Shown here: piece after piece, positions 21,473 through 33,278 of the stretch | Layout of the letters: every line of letters begins with the position of its first letter | Position numbering within the stretch: position 1 is the stretch's first letter | Source: Collybia mongolica | Taxonomy: Eukaryota > Basidiomycota > Agaricomycetes > Agaricales > Clitocybaceae | Reading direction: 5' to 3' | Length of the DNA stretch: 64,000 nucleotides | NCBI GenBank assembly: GCA_013420905.1 | Contig: JAAXNY010000001.1 | Coordinates: 7,440,001 to 7,504,000, forward strand | Notes under the pieces: generated by a model | What the model saw: the letters and a program-made list of their open reading frames with translations, nothing else | What the model was told of the DNA's origin: nothing | Database searches by the model: none | Made by a program: the position numbers and the translations under genes

Positions 21473-24400
21473 TTAATTGACAAAGCACGAAACTTCCACC
21501 TTCTTCAATAAGCCTTTCAAAGTGTTACTAGTCCGATTACAGTTGGCCTGCAACCAAGCCTCCATTTCTTCCCGCAAGCCTCCCAGTGTTTCAGACACAG
21601 GTAGTTGGCCTTTGGGCTTCACGAGACAAGGGTTGAGCAGCACGTCGAACAGCCTATTCCACAGGTCTATTTGCCAGTACCGTTTCAATGGCGTGGCAAT
21701 TTTGTACCGAGACTGCCCATCTACCAAAATAGACGCGACAGAGCTTTCCTGGATATACTTTCCAAAAAGCATACAATAGATGATGCCGACCAGACCAAAG
21801 TAGTCTGTCTGGTGAGTCCAAGGTTTGTTTTCCCGCACTTCGAAACAGTCCCAGTCGTCTGTTGGCCACTCCGCAATATATTGTTGACCTACTGGGAAGA
21901 GTCTGGTGTCGATAGTGCGCCCGAAATCAATAACTTTCAGACCCTTGTAACTCCAGCCGTTTTCTCCCGAGGGGTGGTATAAACTTGACCAGGCAGAAAC
22001 GCCTCCAGGGACATCCTCCAAGCGAAGTAGGCAATTGTCAATCTTCAAGTCCCCATGAATGAACCCGGCGTCGTGTATCGCTTGCAAAAGCCGAAGCAAT
22101 TCAATCGCAAAGAACATGACGAGCAGCTCATCCAAAGAACCCCCTTGCTGTGATACGCCAGCCGACACAGCATTGTTGACAATGCTGAGCAACGTGCCCT
22201 GAGGGCAGAGGTCCAGGACGAGGTAGCTCTCATCGCGGAACGCATAAAGCGCATGTGGAAGTATGACAGATCGCCGCAATGTCGTGGGGAGTGCGGAGTG
22301 AAGCCTACGCAGGACATGGTACTCCCAGAGGTTCCGCGGCTTTACAACTTTCAGGGCAACCATGGATATACACTCGTCATCATCATCATCATCGTCGTCG
22401 TCGTCATCGTCGCTGTCCTCAGCTCGCTGTGCTCCCAGGTCCTGCGCTTTGAATACAGCACCAAAACCACCTTCTCCCAATTTTTCCGACACACTGAACT
22501 TGTGACCATCCAATATCAATGGAAAACATGTATCCAATACTCCACTGTTGTTTGAATTGCCGCTAGTTTTCCTGCCTTTCCTCGCAAATTTCTGTAGGCC
22601 GTCAAGCATATTTGCGTCTAGATCCCGCAAGTCATAGTAGTAGGGGTCTGCGGGTATGCGGGATAGAAGGGCCGTCATAATGGGCGGGTCAAAGGGATTA
22701 CAGGGATTGGATGGCTTGAATTTCGAGTTCAAAGCGAGGGTGTCGCCTAAACTTAATGTGCTTGCCTTTTCTTCGATAACCTTTATCGCAGGGTCTTCGC
22801 CCTGAGGGATAAAGACAGCTGACAATTTGAGAGGTCCGATAGGCTCATCTTCATTGTACACTTCAATGTCCTCCTTCAACTCAGCTGCGAGTTGTTCGGC
22901 AACTATGACTGCGCCATGCTCATCCCGTTTTTGAGGAATAAAGACATTCTCATAGGTCGAGTCCTTATCCTCGTTGATGTATCGAAGGCGTTCACTCGGG
23001 GTATTTCCTCCCCCTCGCGTGCTTGTAGTGAATTCAAAGGTCCTTTCAGTTATTGGGGTCATGACGTTAAACTTCCCGAACCGACCACCCAGAGGTGCTT
23101 CTTGATATGATTCACTCTCATCATACTGGGCTTCTTCGTACTCATAGTCGTCTTCATATTGTTCTGGTTCCTGGGTCGTCTCTGGCTCTTCCCCTTCGAT
23201 GCTATCGTCTTCAACAAGGCTGTCTTCAATGATAACCACCTTCTCAGGTTGAGGGCGAGCAGGCATATCTGGCTCTGTCGGGACCGCTGGTGCTTCGTCC
23301 CTAAAAGGAGTAAAGGAAACAGGTACATCCTTAAACGGTGTGAATGCAGGTTTGGGATCGGAGAAAGGCGTGAATGCAGGTGTCTTCGGTGTAAATGCGT
23401 AGGAGCTTTCCTTGTTTTCAGGTGGGCGGCTGAAAACCTTGAAAGGCGTCCTCGCATTCTCATCAACAAAAGGAGTAAATCCTGAAGGCCGTAAACCTTC
23501 GCCAGGGGCAGGGGCAAGAACGTCGTGGTGAGACTTTGCACGTTCGTGAGCTGGCTTGACTTTCGCCTGGGTCTTCCCGAAATCATCTGTGAAGACATCT
23601 CGAAGGATTGGGAGGGGAGGGGGTTTGACTTGAGCTGGAGTGAAGACGTTGGATGAGAAAACACTCTCTGTATTTGTGTCTTCTGGTGCTGGTTTGGGCT
23701 TCGGGTTACCCAAGGCACGGGGTGTACTTCCCTCTGATCCTGGACTAGATGATGGAACTGGAGTCGAATCTTTCAGGGAAAGTGCTGGCCTGGGAGTGAT
23801 GAAGGGGGTCTTCTTTGGGTCGGGATCTACGAAAGGAGTGAACTGTGCGATAAAAGATCAACCTTATTGCTTGATCCTCGCCGACCTCGACTTACTTTTG
23901 CTATACCTGGAGTTGTCCGACTTGGTTTAGCATTTTCGTCAACAAATGGGCGAAAAGCTACCCAGACACATGAATATAAATGATGAAGTTATGAGAATGC
24001 AATGAGCTTACCTGGCGTAGGTGTTTTGGCATTCTGATTCTCCCTGTTAAGCACAAGTCTCGGCGGGGCGATGGGGGTTATTGCCTCCACCTTTTTCAGA
24101 GGTGCATGCTTGCTCCCTGGGCCTTTCACTGTCTTGTCAGGTGAATTATACATGCCAAAAACATCAGCAAGGGCCTCCTTCGTGTTGATGGTAACTGTTG
24201 GCTCTGCTCCACCCATAAGACTCCTTCTCCGTCCTGCTATAGCCAATAGACGCGTAGATTTCTGCCCATCATCATTAAAGTTCACTGGCATTGAAGACGT
24301 CGAGGGTATTCGGAATGTTTCTGAGGCAGACGGTGGACCCCATTTCTTTCCCAAAAGCCCCATAGAACGTGCCCTTGCCTCTTGTATGCTGTATTCAACA

Positions 24401-25226
24401 CCCTCATCCGTGAACAATAGCCCCAGTTCAAAGCGCAACTTCTCCGGACGTTTACCTGGTGCGGGTGGTGCCAGCATCAGCGCATATCGCGACTGTGCAG
24501 TTGTATTGAAGGGGGTGGTAGTCGAGGAGGATGCTGTATTTGATACGGAGCTAGGCGCCTGCGCAGATTGGTTTTGTCCACCTTGATTCTTCAAAGGCTT
24601 CTTCCGGAGGCCATCGCCCTGGGGCCTCTTTGGAGCTGATGCCGAAGTTGGATTGGATAGTGGAAGGCGTGTAGAAGATGACGGTGTGCGACCTTGAAAC
24701 TCGCGGTATCGATTTTTTAATCGTTCCACCGGCCGTGCTTGTCGCTTGATACCCTTGGAATAGATTATCTCTGCCTCCTGGGGTCTGAGAGACAGGCGAG
24801 GTGAGATGGCATGATTACAGTGATTGATGTCTTTGCATACCTTCCATTAGCCTCTAGTAGAGCTGCGTATTCTTCATACAGGGCAGAGTATGAAATGCCA
24901 ATTTCACTTGATAATAGATCTGCATATATCTCGATCGCGGCGGTCCGTTCTACCTGTCGTGCGTACAAGGACCAGAGTTTCAGGTACCGGAGATCCGTCT
25001 TGTATATGGGATCCTCCTTAAATTCTCGTGTAGCCTGCTCGAGGAGCTTAAGCAGCCCGGAATCCGGGTCATTCTCGCCATAGGTCTTGATTGTCCACTG
25101 TACAAATTGGTAGTAGACGGCAAGGGGGTCATCCTCCTCATTTATCGCAGTTTCAAGTTGTGCTCTGAAGTTCTGTCTCTCGAGGCTGATTTTTTCCGCG
25201 TCGCGCGACGCCGTGCGCGCTTGCAT
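21473..25226 (-). CDS. bub1: Spindle-checkpoint kinase Bub1
   Basis: Four exons (25226-24841, 24784-24012, 23957-23896, 23842-21473) give 1,196 residues. The N-terminus (about 20-150) is the Mad3/Bub1 TPR region that docks on Knl1. A GLEBS-like Bub3-binding segment follows near residue 257 (EYSIQEARARS). A TKEALADVFGMY segment near residue 330 fits Bub1 conserved motif 1, the Mad1-binding site. Six FxPFxD segments at about residues 388-590 look like ABBA motifs. A short MTPITERT motif lies near 668. The kinase domain (from about 855) has GEGGFGAVF, the VALK lysine, HGDLKIDN and DFG, so it looks active. A run of Asp sits between its first strands. No KEN box is visible in the first exon. The start is the first in-frame ATG. 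The next upstream gene ends only 172 bp away. Confidence 0.93.
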
Positions 25227-25398
25227 GAGGCCTGGGCGTGGAAGTTCAACTTGTGCTTGACTTTGTTTGCCCAAGCGCGTCGCGTCTACAAGCACGTGGA
25301 AGTTGTGTCACATGGAGTCACATTGGAAAGATATATTGGTTTCTTTGGTGATGGGGTAGATATAAGTCTCGTGAATGTAGTAAATTATATATAGTGCT

Positions 25399-27918
25399 CT
25401 AGCTATAATGCTGACTTAGATGTGCCAATGCACCTTGTTCAATTGTGGTCTCCCACAGCTGGGTCTTAACTCTATCAATCTCTACCACCAGCTGCTGTCT
25501 CCGCTCCTTTGCTCGTCGAAGGATGTCTGCTTTGTTCAACGCCTTCTCTGAAGATGGCAAGGCCCGCGATGGAACAGTCTTCAAGAGCGAAGTGGATGTG
25601 ACAAGCCCAGTTAAAAGAGCTTGATACGGGTTCTGCATCGCAGACTGGTTTTGCAGTGTCGATGTCACCACGGCGCTCGAAACTGAACCAAAATCCCTTC
25701 TTTTCCCCTTATCCAACTTCTGGGTCTCGATCGGTTTGTCCTGACTTCCGAGTAGTGAGTTGAGAACTTCGTCTGCCCCCCCTTGCGCATGTTGAGTGTC
25801 CAAAATACTATTCCACAGATCGTAACCTCACATACCTTGACCGCCCAAACCTCCAAAACCACGACCAGTTTCAATGCCCCCTTCGTTAATCACTCCACCT
25901 TCCCCTGTCCCTGCATAAACATCGGGCATGCTCATATCCCAGTGTGCGGAGTTCGGAGTTGTTGGATCACCGTCTCCCAACGAACTCATAGAAGGCATTG
26001 GCGAAGGTGCAAGGGTAAACGGGCTCATAACAGTGCGGGAGTATCCCGGTTGAACAGGGTGTGGTATTGACAATGCCAAAAGTGTGGGGTCGATAAGATG
26101 CTTGGTGATTGGCAGATCGTTGTCTGATGTATTCAACATATCCCACGACATATCGGTTGGAAATTCATTAGATTGGGTCGAGGGTTGCAGGGAGTGACTT
26201 GGGGTCTGGGTCTCCGAGGTGGCTACCGAGAGAGGGGGGTTGATATTGAAATCAAACCCATTATCAAGGTCAGAAAGATCGAATATGCCGCTGTCGGAAA
26301 AGGTGGAAACAGAAGATTGTGTGGAGCTTTGAGAAGGGACGAAACCTTCGGAGGGCACAGGAAAAGTCTGAAGAATGTTCATCCAACTATCAAGCAATCC
26401 TTGATCAACAAGATCGCTGTTTCCGCCAATATCGATCCCGCTAGTTTCTGCGCTTCCAGTGGTTTCTAGGCGAGGCGTATTGACATCACCAATGTTTGCG
26501 GTCGATTGAGGATCAACCTCTGAGCCTCCCATTTGTGAGACCGTTTTCTCAGGTGAAGCGGCGAGGAGTGATGATATTAGTTGGTCAAAAGGAGTGAATG
26601 GTTGTGGTCCAGGTCTGGAAGGAGAGTCCAAGGACACAGGCTGATATGGCGAGGGAGCTGGTATTATTGTCGATTTTCCGTTACTGGCATCAGTTAAGGC
26701 GTCTTGAACCTGGACCTTGGCTGCCAGTGCCGCTTCTCCCTCGAGACCATATGTCACAGTCAATGGTCTGTAGTGTCCGTGGACTTTGACTTCACCATAG
26801 CCATGCGTAGTTATTTCCTGCATCCGCGCATACGTCGCTCTCTGAGCCTCCAATGCTGCCCTCTTCACCTCTTGGTTCTGTATGAAGATTTTGGTCGCAG
26901 CTTTCCGTGCAGCGTTTTTGATCAAGCTCACAAGTTGGGAAATCAATTGCTTTCCTCGCTCTCGTTCCCAAGTGGTTCTGTAGGCTTCAGGACCTTCCCC
27001 TTGAGGAAAAGGGTAAGGGACATCCCAATCTACAGCTCCTGCGGGAACACGATTCAGTTTACGCTTTTTGGCCTGAGGAGGGAGAGTCTCGGAAGAGACG
27101 GGTCTTGATGGTCGTGAAGTTGTAGAAGGATGGGGGACGTGCGGCCCGGCCCCCGATGCGATTAGTCGAAGAATACTCTCCAGGACAGGGAAGATATCTT
27201 TTTGGCCGATCAGCATAGCAACAACATCCTGTGTGGATGGTGTGGGTAATAAGCTGGGGTCGATGGGATGGGTGTAAGGATGACGAAAATTGGTCGCGCG
27301 TCCGAGAATAGGCTCATCCTCATCTTCCACTACTATAGGGTTCGCGGGGTTGGTGCCGCGAGTATGGCGATGTACGGAAAGGTTGGCAGGCTTGACGCCG
27401 CCAACTAGCCCAGCCGTACCAAGCAGAGCGGTTTGATTCCGAAGGAAATTGGCGGGTGGAGGATTGGAAGGATCCGGGAGTGCGATCTCAGGTCCTCGAG
27501 GTCGTGGTGTAGTTTCTTTGGATTTTGATTTCTTTGAGACCTTTTTCATTGGTCTGACGCTAGGGCCTGCCGAAGAAGCACGAGACCAGGAAGAGGATGA
27601 TGACGATGAAGGTAAGTGCATTTGGGCCATGTAGTGGTTTACCCCTTGGGTTTCTTGAGATGAAGCTGAGGGTCGAGGAGATTGCCCCGTACTGGGGTAA
27701 CTCGACGATGAGGCTAGCGGATTGATTGGAAGTTCAGAATATGGATGGGAACCAGGAAGTGCAATGGTCCCCACATTTTGTGCAGAAGAACTCGCGCTTG
27801 GGAGAGCCAAAGTCGGCGATGGTGACCTACCTCTGATTGGCGTGGGTGGAGGCGAGCCAAAGAGGGAATCTTCATCTTCCTCATCAACGGCCATATTATC
27901 GATTGTATTGGCCTGCAT
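25399..27918 (-). CDS. Unrecognised Ser/Pro-rich protein
   Basis: A long frame (from the ATG at 27918, or possibly the one at 27894) joins a short last exon through an intron at about 25784-25836. The splice gives GGQ followed by GGADEVLNSLLG. The first 250 residues are Ser/Pro-rich with an acidic start (AVDEEDEDSLFG). A central block (from AGAVDWDVPYPFPQGEG to about 120 residues later) looks folded and partly helical with many Lys/Arg. The C-terminal half is again Ser/Thr/Pro-rich. The last exon ends in a helical, charged stretch (AKERRQQLVVEIDRVKTQL). This layout suits a transcriptional cofactor, but I cannot assign a family. Confidence 0.7.
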
Positions 27919-29443
27919 CACACTTGTTTTTCGATTTGAATAAATTGGTAGATCCAAACTGCTGGAAACGAAGATCAAGCACCTTTTCTACCCGAGGCAA
28001 CGTTATGCCCTCCGGTGTTGACGTCGTGAGGATTCCAGCTTGATGATAGAAATGAGTATAAACGACTTCGTCAGTGCCGGAATATTTTGTCTGACTTGAA
28101 TGAAATGTCAGTCGTCAATGTACGTCAATTCTCTCAGCGAAAAATACCCACACTTAATCGATTATACGTCGGTGTAGGGTGGTATATTGCGTGGACGATC
28201 AGAGAATCAAGAGAATGGTTGGATGCAATGAGGATGGAGGATGTCTGAGTCGTGAAAAAAGTCGAGGACACAAACAAACACCGGCTAAGTTTTCAATGAT
28301 GATCTTCAACTTGTTCTCATGATCAGTTGAAGTCAAAACGTAACGGAGTTGGTGAACGACGTCCCGAACACCTGCTGAACCTGAACCAACTCGAACAAAA
28401 GCTTGAACCATATGAGAAAGACTCCTGGATGCTACAAAACCTGTAAAAAAAACACCTCGAGCTCACCCCCATACGACCAGCCGCAATCCCCTCGGTGCCA
28501 TTCCTGCATGAAGAACCTCACACTATCCATACCGCCTCACACGGCACCGATTGCATATGGCACTAATCTACCACTTCCCAATAGAGCTCTCGACGCCCCA
28601 AATATTGTCACTTCCTGGACATCATCCTGCCCGAAGCCGAACGGCGCACCATAATGGTCAAACCCGCCTCCATTTTGCATCGTTCCAAGATAGGTGACCC
28701 CGTCGTGAAGCTCGAAATCTGGGGCCAATATCATTACCTTTATGAGTGACCTCTGATGGCCCATTGCCCATCACTACACCGAGCCGGAGTCGGACGACCT
28801 CCTGCACCTCATACTGAATCTGAATACGTAAATCGGTGGCTATCCAGCCCGACGCTCGCAACCCCCTTTGTTGTCTGCCAGTGTCACGCGTGGGGTGCAT
28901 TTGTAGATTCGCTTACCGTCTTGCCGGTCGATACTGTTCAAATATTGGTGTTACAAGTGTGCGACAATATTACAACCTTGAAGGTGATCAAGTGTACAGA
29001 TAAAGCAGGAAATAGAGGCGAGTCGGACAATTGACGCTCAGCAGATATGACATCTCACTGGTAACGACCCCGTATACTTCGCTAAACCCTGGCACAACCA
29101 CGAAGTCGAATGTCATAAACAAAAATAAACACATGGCAGAAGCGGACGTTAGAATAAGGTCTTCAAGGCACTTTTATGCCTAAAATTCGAATTGAAGTCA
29201 GGACGTGAATCGAAAAGAGCTGAAAGCACATACAACATGTCCCTGTCATTCACCGTAGGACGAGGTGTGTTTTTACTAGCGGCATCTCTTCCAATTCAAC
29301 CACATTTCACCACTCTGACACAGGAATTGAACCTGTCATCTTACTGTCATGGCCCACAGGTGGTTCTTCAGGCAAATCCACGTTCTGTTCAATGACCCGA
29401 ATGAAGATGTAGTAAGTAAAGTCATAATTCAAATAAAAACGAC
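27919..29443. other. Intergenic region without a supportable gene
   Basis: Several open frames of 60-90 codons occur on both strands (for example 28199-28411 and 28403-28654). Some look slightly protein-like (Leu/Pro-rich, as in F-box families), but no exon chain could be built. Near 29322-29343 there is a T-arm-like hairpin without the rest of a tRNA. Confidence 0.5.
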
Positions 29444-31261
29444 TTAACCCACCATGTCTATTTCAATTATCCTCGAATTCCGATTCCTTTCAATAAGCGT
29501 TATGTTGGTGGTGTTTTCCGGGTGTTGTAGAACCGAGGTATTGACTTCGTGCGGCCCTCCGAGTTCTAACCGCAAAGGTATGCGGGAATTGAGCCTATAT
29601 ATTGGTAAGCCGCAAAGCAATAAGCTCAAATTCCTTTCAGAGAACACGATACCCTACATGGCAACTGTGAGGTGTGATCAGAATAAAGCTTGAGTCCGAG
29701 CGATAACATGCTCACTCATGGTAACTATATATACTCTACTAAGGGAGTAGTGAAAGATTGCCCTTATTTAAAATTCAAAAGGGGTAAGAAAAAGCAGTGG
29801 AGACTAAATCATCTCCTCACCAGTTAAGATTTGTTGGTGCTGCTTCATACATGGCCAAAAACAAAAACTGAACGGTGGTAACGAGAAAACCTCGAGTTAC
29901 TGTATAACGAAGAATCTTCTGAAATACATTTTTTGTGCTGGGCGTCGTGCTAAGTGACAGTGGTTCAAGACAGTCAGGGTATTTCGCACGTACCGTTTGA
30001 AGTGCACCTGTCTCCCAGCAAATGTCGCAGAGAGCGCAATGGTTGTGATAACATCAGTTAACGTCGCCATCGAATGGTCTATTCCAGCCTCGATCTATAG
30101 CACGAGCTTTATATTTTAACTGCTGTACCGTTGGCGTTAAAGGACCAAACCATGATGGACTTTGAAACCAGCGCAGAGACGTTGTTTCCTTGTTTTATCT
30201 GGTCATAGTTTGATACTGGAAATTGCATTAAATTTTATCTCCCTCAACACTCTAAAGAATAGCGAACCTATGCCAGCCACTGCACCGGTATTTGTCAGAT
30301 ATTCGTGGCTCGGCAGTAGAGTGCGTATTTACCAAGAGTTCCGGTAGCGCAGGTTGTCTTGAGAAAGTCAATACTACACAATGACGTGGTGAACGAAGCG
30401 CTCACGATGAGGACAGGAAGCCATCTTTTTGTCTGGTGTACTTGAATACAAAGGGTATTAAAAGACTGGTGTGTGGCGAGGCAAGAACCTACATAAATAG
30501 ACTCGACTGGCAAAGTACATTTGAACCCTGAGCAAGCCAAGTCAGTACATGTCACTCGAATTCCGCAGGTGGCAGGCGGGGCGTACATGAACACAATACC
30601 GACGGTAATCGAAAATTCCACATTAATGAGTCTGCCATTCGGTCCGTGAAGTATTATCTCACTGATAAAATAGTTTACGTACACAGAAACCTTGAGAAAA
30701 ACCTCCCAGGTTCCAAAGTTCTCTACCTGAAAGGCCCGTTGAAGAGGAAATTCGGATAATATAAGCCAGTAGTAATCACGAAGTAGTAATGCAGTATCTG
30801 GCCACCCAAGATCATATGCGCAGTGTCCATTAACCTGTGCAGGTATAATTTAATAATGTATAATTTAGGGGACAGGAAAAGACGTTCACAGTAAAAGCGT
30901 GACCTAGCCGATACGATATAGGTCAGTCGATGAAGAAAAAGATGCAATATTCTGGACACCTACCAGTAGTCGCATCGGCCATTTATCCCGATTGGTGTTC
31001 AGATAGATCCAACCTTGCACAATATTAACGCCAAAAAGCCTTGTTTTTTTCCGTTCTCAGAATAATAAAACCTGCCCTCGGTGTCAAAGGACGTACGCTG
31101 TTGATATAAACACCCCTGTGGAGGTAACGTACATCATGTCAGCAAGTCGACAACCTAATTGTAAGGCGGGCAATAAACGAACCCCAGAAAACCCCGTCAT
31201 ATTGATCCGCTCGTAGCAGTTGTGAGAGGTCTGGGGTTCCAGACATTTCTTGGTCTGCCAT
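29444..31261 (-). CDS. Seven-span membrane protein of the DUF6534 type, possibly frameshifted
   Basis: No long open frame exists, but short exons chain together. The chain is a start at 31261 (MADQEMSGTPDLSQLL), then VNIVQGWIYLNTNRDKWPM, LLLMDTAHMILGGQILHYYF, VENFGTWEVFLKVSVYVNYF, VQMYFASRVYLL, HQTKRWLPVLIVSASFTT, TDVITTIALSATF, FQKILRYTVTRGFLVTTVQF and finally LNSRIPLRLELGG to a TAA at 29444. This order and these hydrophobic segments match the multi-span DUF6533/6534 proteins abundant in agaricomycetes, whose function is unknown. Two joins are uncertain: one near 30140-30190, and one near 29690, where the frame appears off by one. The gene may therefore be a young pseudogene. Confidence 0.65.
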
Positions 31262-32399
31262 TTCCAAGTGGGATTGTAGGAGCAAGGTGAGGGGTGAGGG
31301 TGGGGGAGGGGAGGTCAAGATGGGAGTATGAATAATAGACCCTTTAATTAACTGGTCCTTCAAAGTCGCTGTGAACTTGAGCTTGATTGATTTCGCATCG
31401 TTGGTTTGACGTGTAAGGCATCTATCAGTGAGTTCGCAGTGATTCTTATGATGGAGGCGGTACGGTATAACTTTTTGAATCAACCATGGTCGCAGTCCGT
31501 TAGAAGGGGGTTAAAATCGTGCTAATAGTATTATAACTGGCTCTGGCAACTGAAATTATAAGTGCAGGGTAAAGCGCACCTTCAAATGGTGTTCCTTTTG
31601 CAATAATGTTGAGGTCTTCGAACAGGCAATGTAGCTTCCATGACCAGATATTCTATGAAATCCGGGATGATCGGTTGCGCTGCTATCATGTCCACCGTGT
31701 GCACTTTGATTCGGCGTTGAGGAAGAATCCTGATAATCACCGCGGATGTGTGGTCATGCCTCTGCAGCGCCATGATGTCTAATTTTGTCGTGGCCGTCAC
31801 TGGGAGGGTCAACGTCCTAGGCAATTGCCCCTGTCGAAAACCTTGATATAATCTCTAGGCAGTGGTGTGGTTACTGCAAGAAACGATATAAGCCACATGG
31901 TCATACTAAACGCGGTGCACACGTAGCCCGCAGCTCGATGACGCGGGCGATCCACGGAGTCCAATACAGATCATGGAATATGAACAGTGATAGATCACCT
32001 TTCAAAGGCACTAAAGTAAGGATCGTTTCGGAGAACTGCCGCGCTACAAAATGCGCGAGGGAAAACGGCCGGTGAGAAAAATAAAGCGTGTTGAGTATTA
32101 CAGATACAATCGGACAATAGGGGCATCTCTAAGAGCAATTGATTTGAAGTGTGATCCCGAAAACGGGGATGATGCGAGGATGCTGCCAGATCAAAGACAC
32201 AGCAAAAATGATAATGCTGGATGGCATAAACTGTACTCCTGTGGCAGGAAGTGATAAATCCGGTATCACGCGTATGTGGTGCCTGGCCATTTGCACCTCT
32301 TACCTCTATCTTAAGTAGGATCTCCGGAATTGATTGGGTGAGTCAGGTTGTACTACCTATATCTTGAAGGCCGGTTCCGTTTGACTCATACCTCCCCGA
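31262..32399. other. Intergenic region between divergent genes
   Basis: This separates the DUF6534-type gene from the acetyltransferase gene. The minus-strand open frame at 31582-31824 and a short upstream stretch are mildly protein-like but have no family match or convincing splice partners. Nothing else is visible. Confidence 0.5.
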
Positions 32400-33155
32400 A
32401 TGTCGTTTATCAACTCCTATAAACCCCCCGACCTCGCTGAATACTCCGCAAATGTGACGTCCAGCGAGCCATATGACATTAATTTTAGCATACCCCTTCC
32501 ACCCACCCTCGAGACCCCACGAGTAAAACTGACACCATTCATTCCATCCGTCTATGCCGAGCCCTTTTTTGCCGCCTTCTCCAAGGATCCAGAATTGAGC
32601 CGTTATCTTCCAATTGCACTCCCTACTTGCACTGATCTTCTGGTTTTCCTGGATAGCTATATCCGGTTGGACCCGAACTGTTTAATTTTCGCTATCATCG
32701 ACAAGACGAAGGAGAAGGAAAATGGGGACGTTAGCCACAGTTTGGCAGGGATGATTGGTGTTTTGAATTGCTCGTCCAAGAATCTTGCAGTTGAGATCGG
32801 GCCAGTAATTATCCTGTCAGCCTTCCAGCGCACGTTCGTCGCGTCGAACGCAATCGGCGCTATCTTGAGACATTGGCTGAATGTCCCATCAGATGGAGGG
32901 CTTGGGTTTAGACGCGTTTGCTGGACCGCAAATCCTTACAATCAAGCAAGTATCAGGGCGGCTGAACGGATGGGACTAAAGAAGGAAGGTGTGTTGCGAT
33001 GGACATGGTGCCTTCCTGTAGGCGGAGTGGGGAAGGAAGCTGGGAAGGGGAGGGGTGAAAGACCAGGTCGTGACAGTGTGCTGCTCTCCATTTGCTGGGA
33101 TGATTGGGAGAATGGTGGAAGAGAGAACGTTGAGAAAGTTATTGCGAGAGTCTAA
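32400..33155 (+). CDS. GNAT-family N-acetyltransferase (RimJ/RimL-like)
   Basis: A single exon encodes 251 residues. The sequence from LETPRVKLTPFIP is the usual start of the RimJ/RimL-like acetyltransferase fold. The core continues through MIGVLNCSSKNLAVEIGPVI and the acetyl-CoA region, and ends with NPYNQASIRAAERMGLKKEG, the family's most conserved C-terminal motif. Enzymes of this type transfer an acetyl group from acetyl-CoA to amines or protein N-termini. The substrate here is unknown. The N-terminal 30 residues are outside the fold. A Gly/Lys-rich loop (about residues 205-222) interrupts the last strand. The start is the first ATG of the open frame. No break is seen. Confidence 0.85.
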   Translation: MSFINSYKPPDLAEYSANVTSSEPYDINFSIPLPPTLETPRVKLTPFIPSVYAEPFFAAFSKDPELSRYLPIALPTCTDLLVFLDSYIRLDPNCLIFAIIDKTKEKENGDVSHSLAGMIGVLNCSSKNLAVEIGPVIILSAFQRTFVASNAIGAILRHWLNVPSDGGLGFRRVCWTANPYNQASIRAAERMGLKKEGVLRWTWCLPVGGVGKEAGKGRGERPGRDSVLLSICWDDWENGGRENVEKVIARV

Positions 33156-33278
33156 GCTGTGTGTACTAGTAAGTACAGGATCATGGGATACATACTGTAT
33201 ACCCACGACCAAGCAAACATATCAATGCGAACAAACAACGCGTACACATCGCGAACTTCGTTCTGCTCTACTCTCATC

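Noticed and set aside
29322..29343. tRNA T-arm-like hairpin on the minus strand
   Set aside because: Stem and seven-base loop fit a T-arm, but no acceptor, D-arm or anticodon arm could be paired. No tRNA or mitochondrial insertion can be supported.
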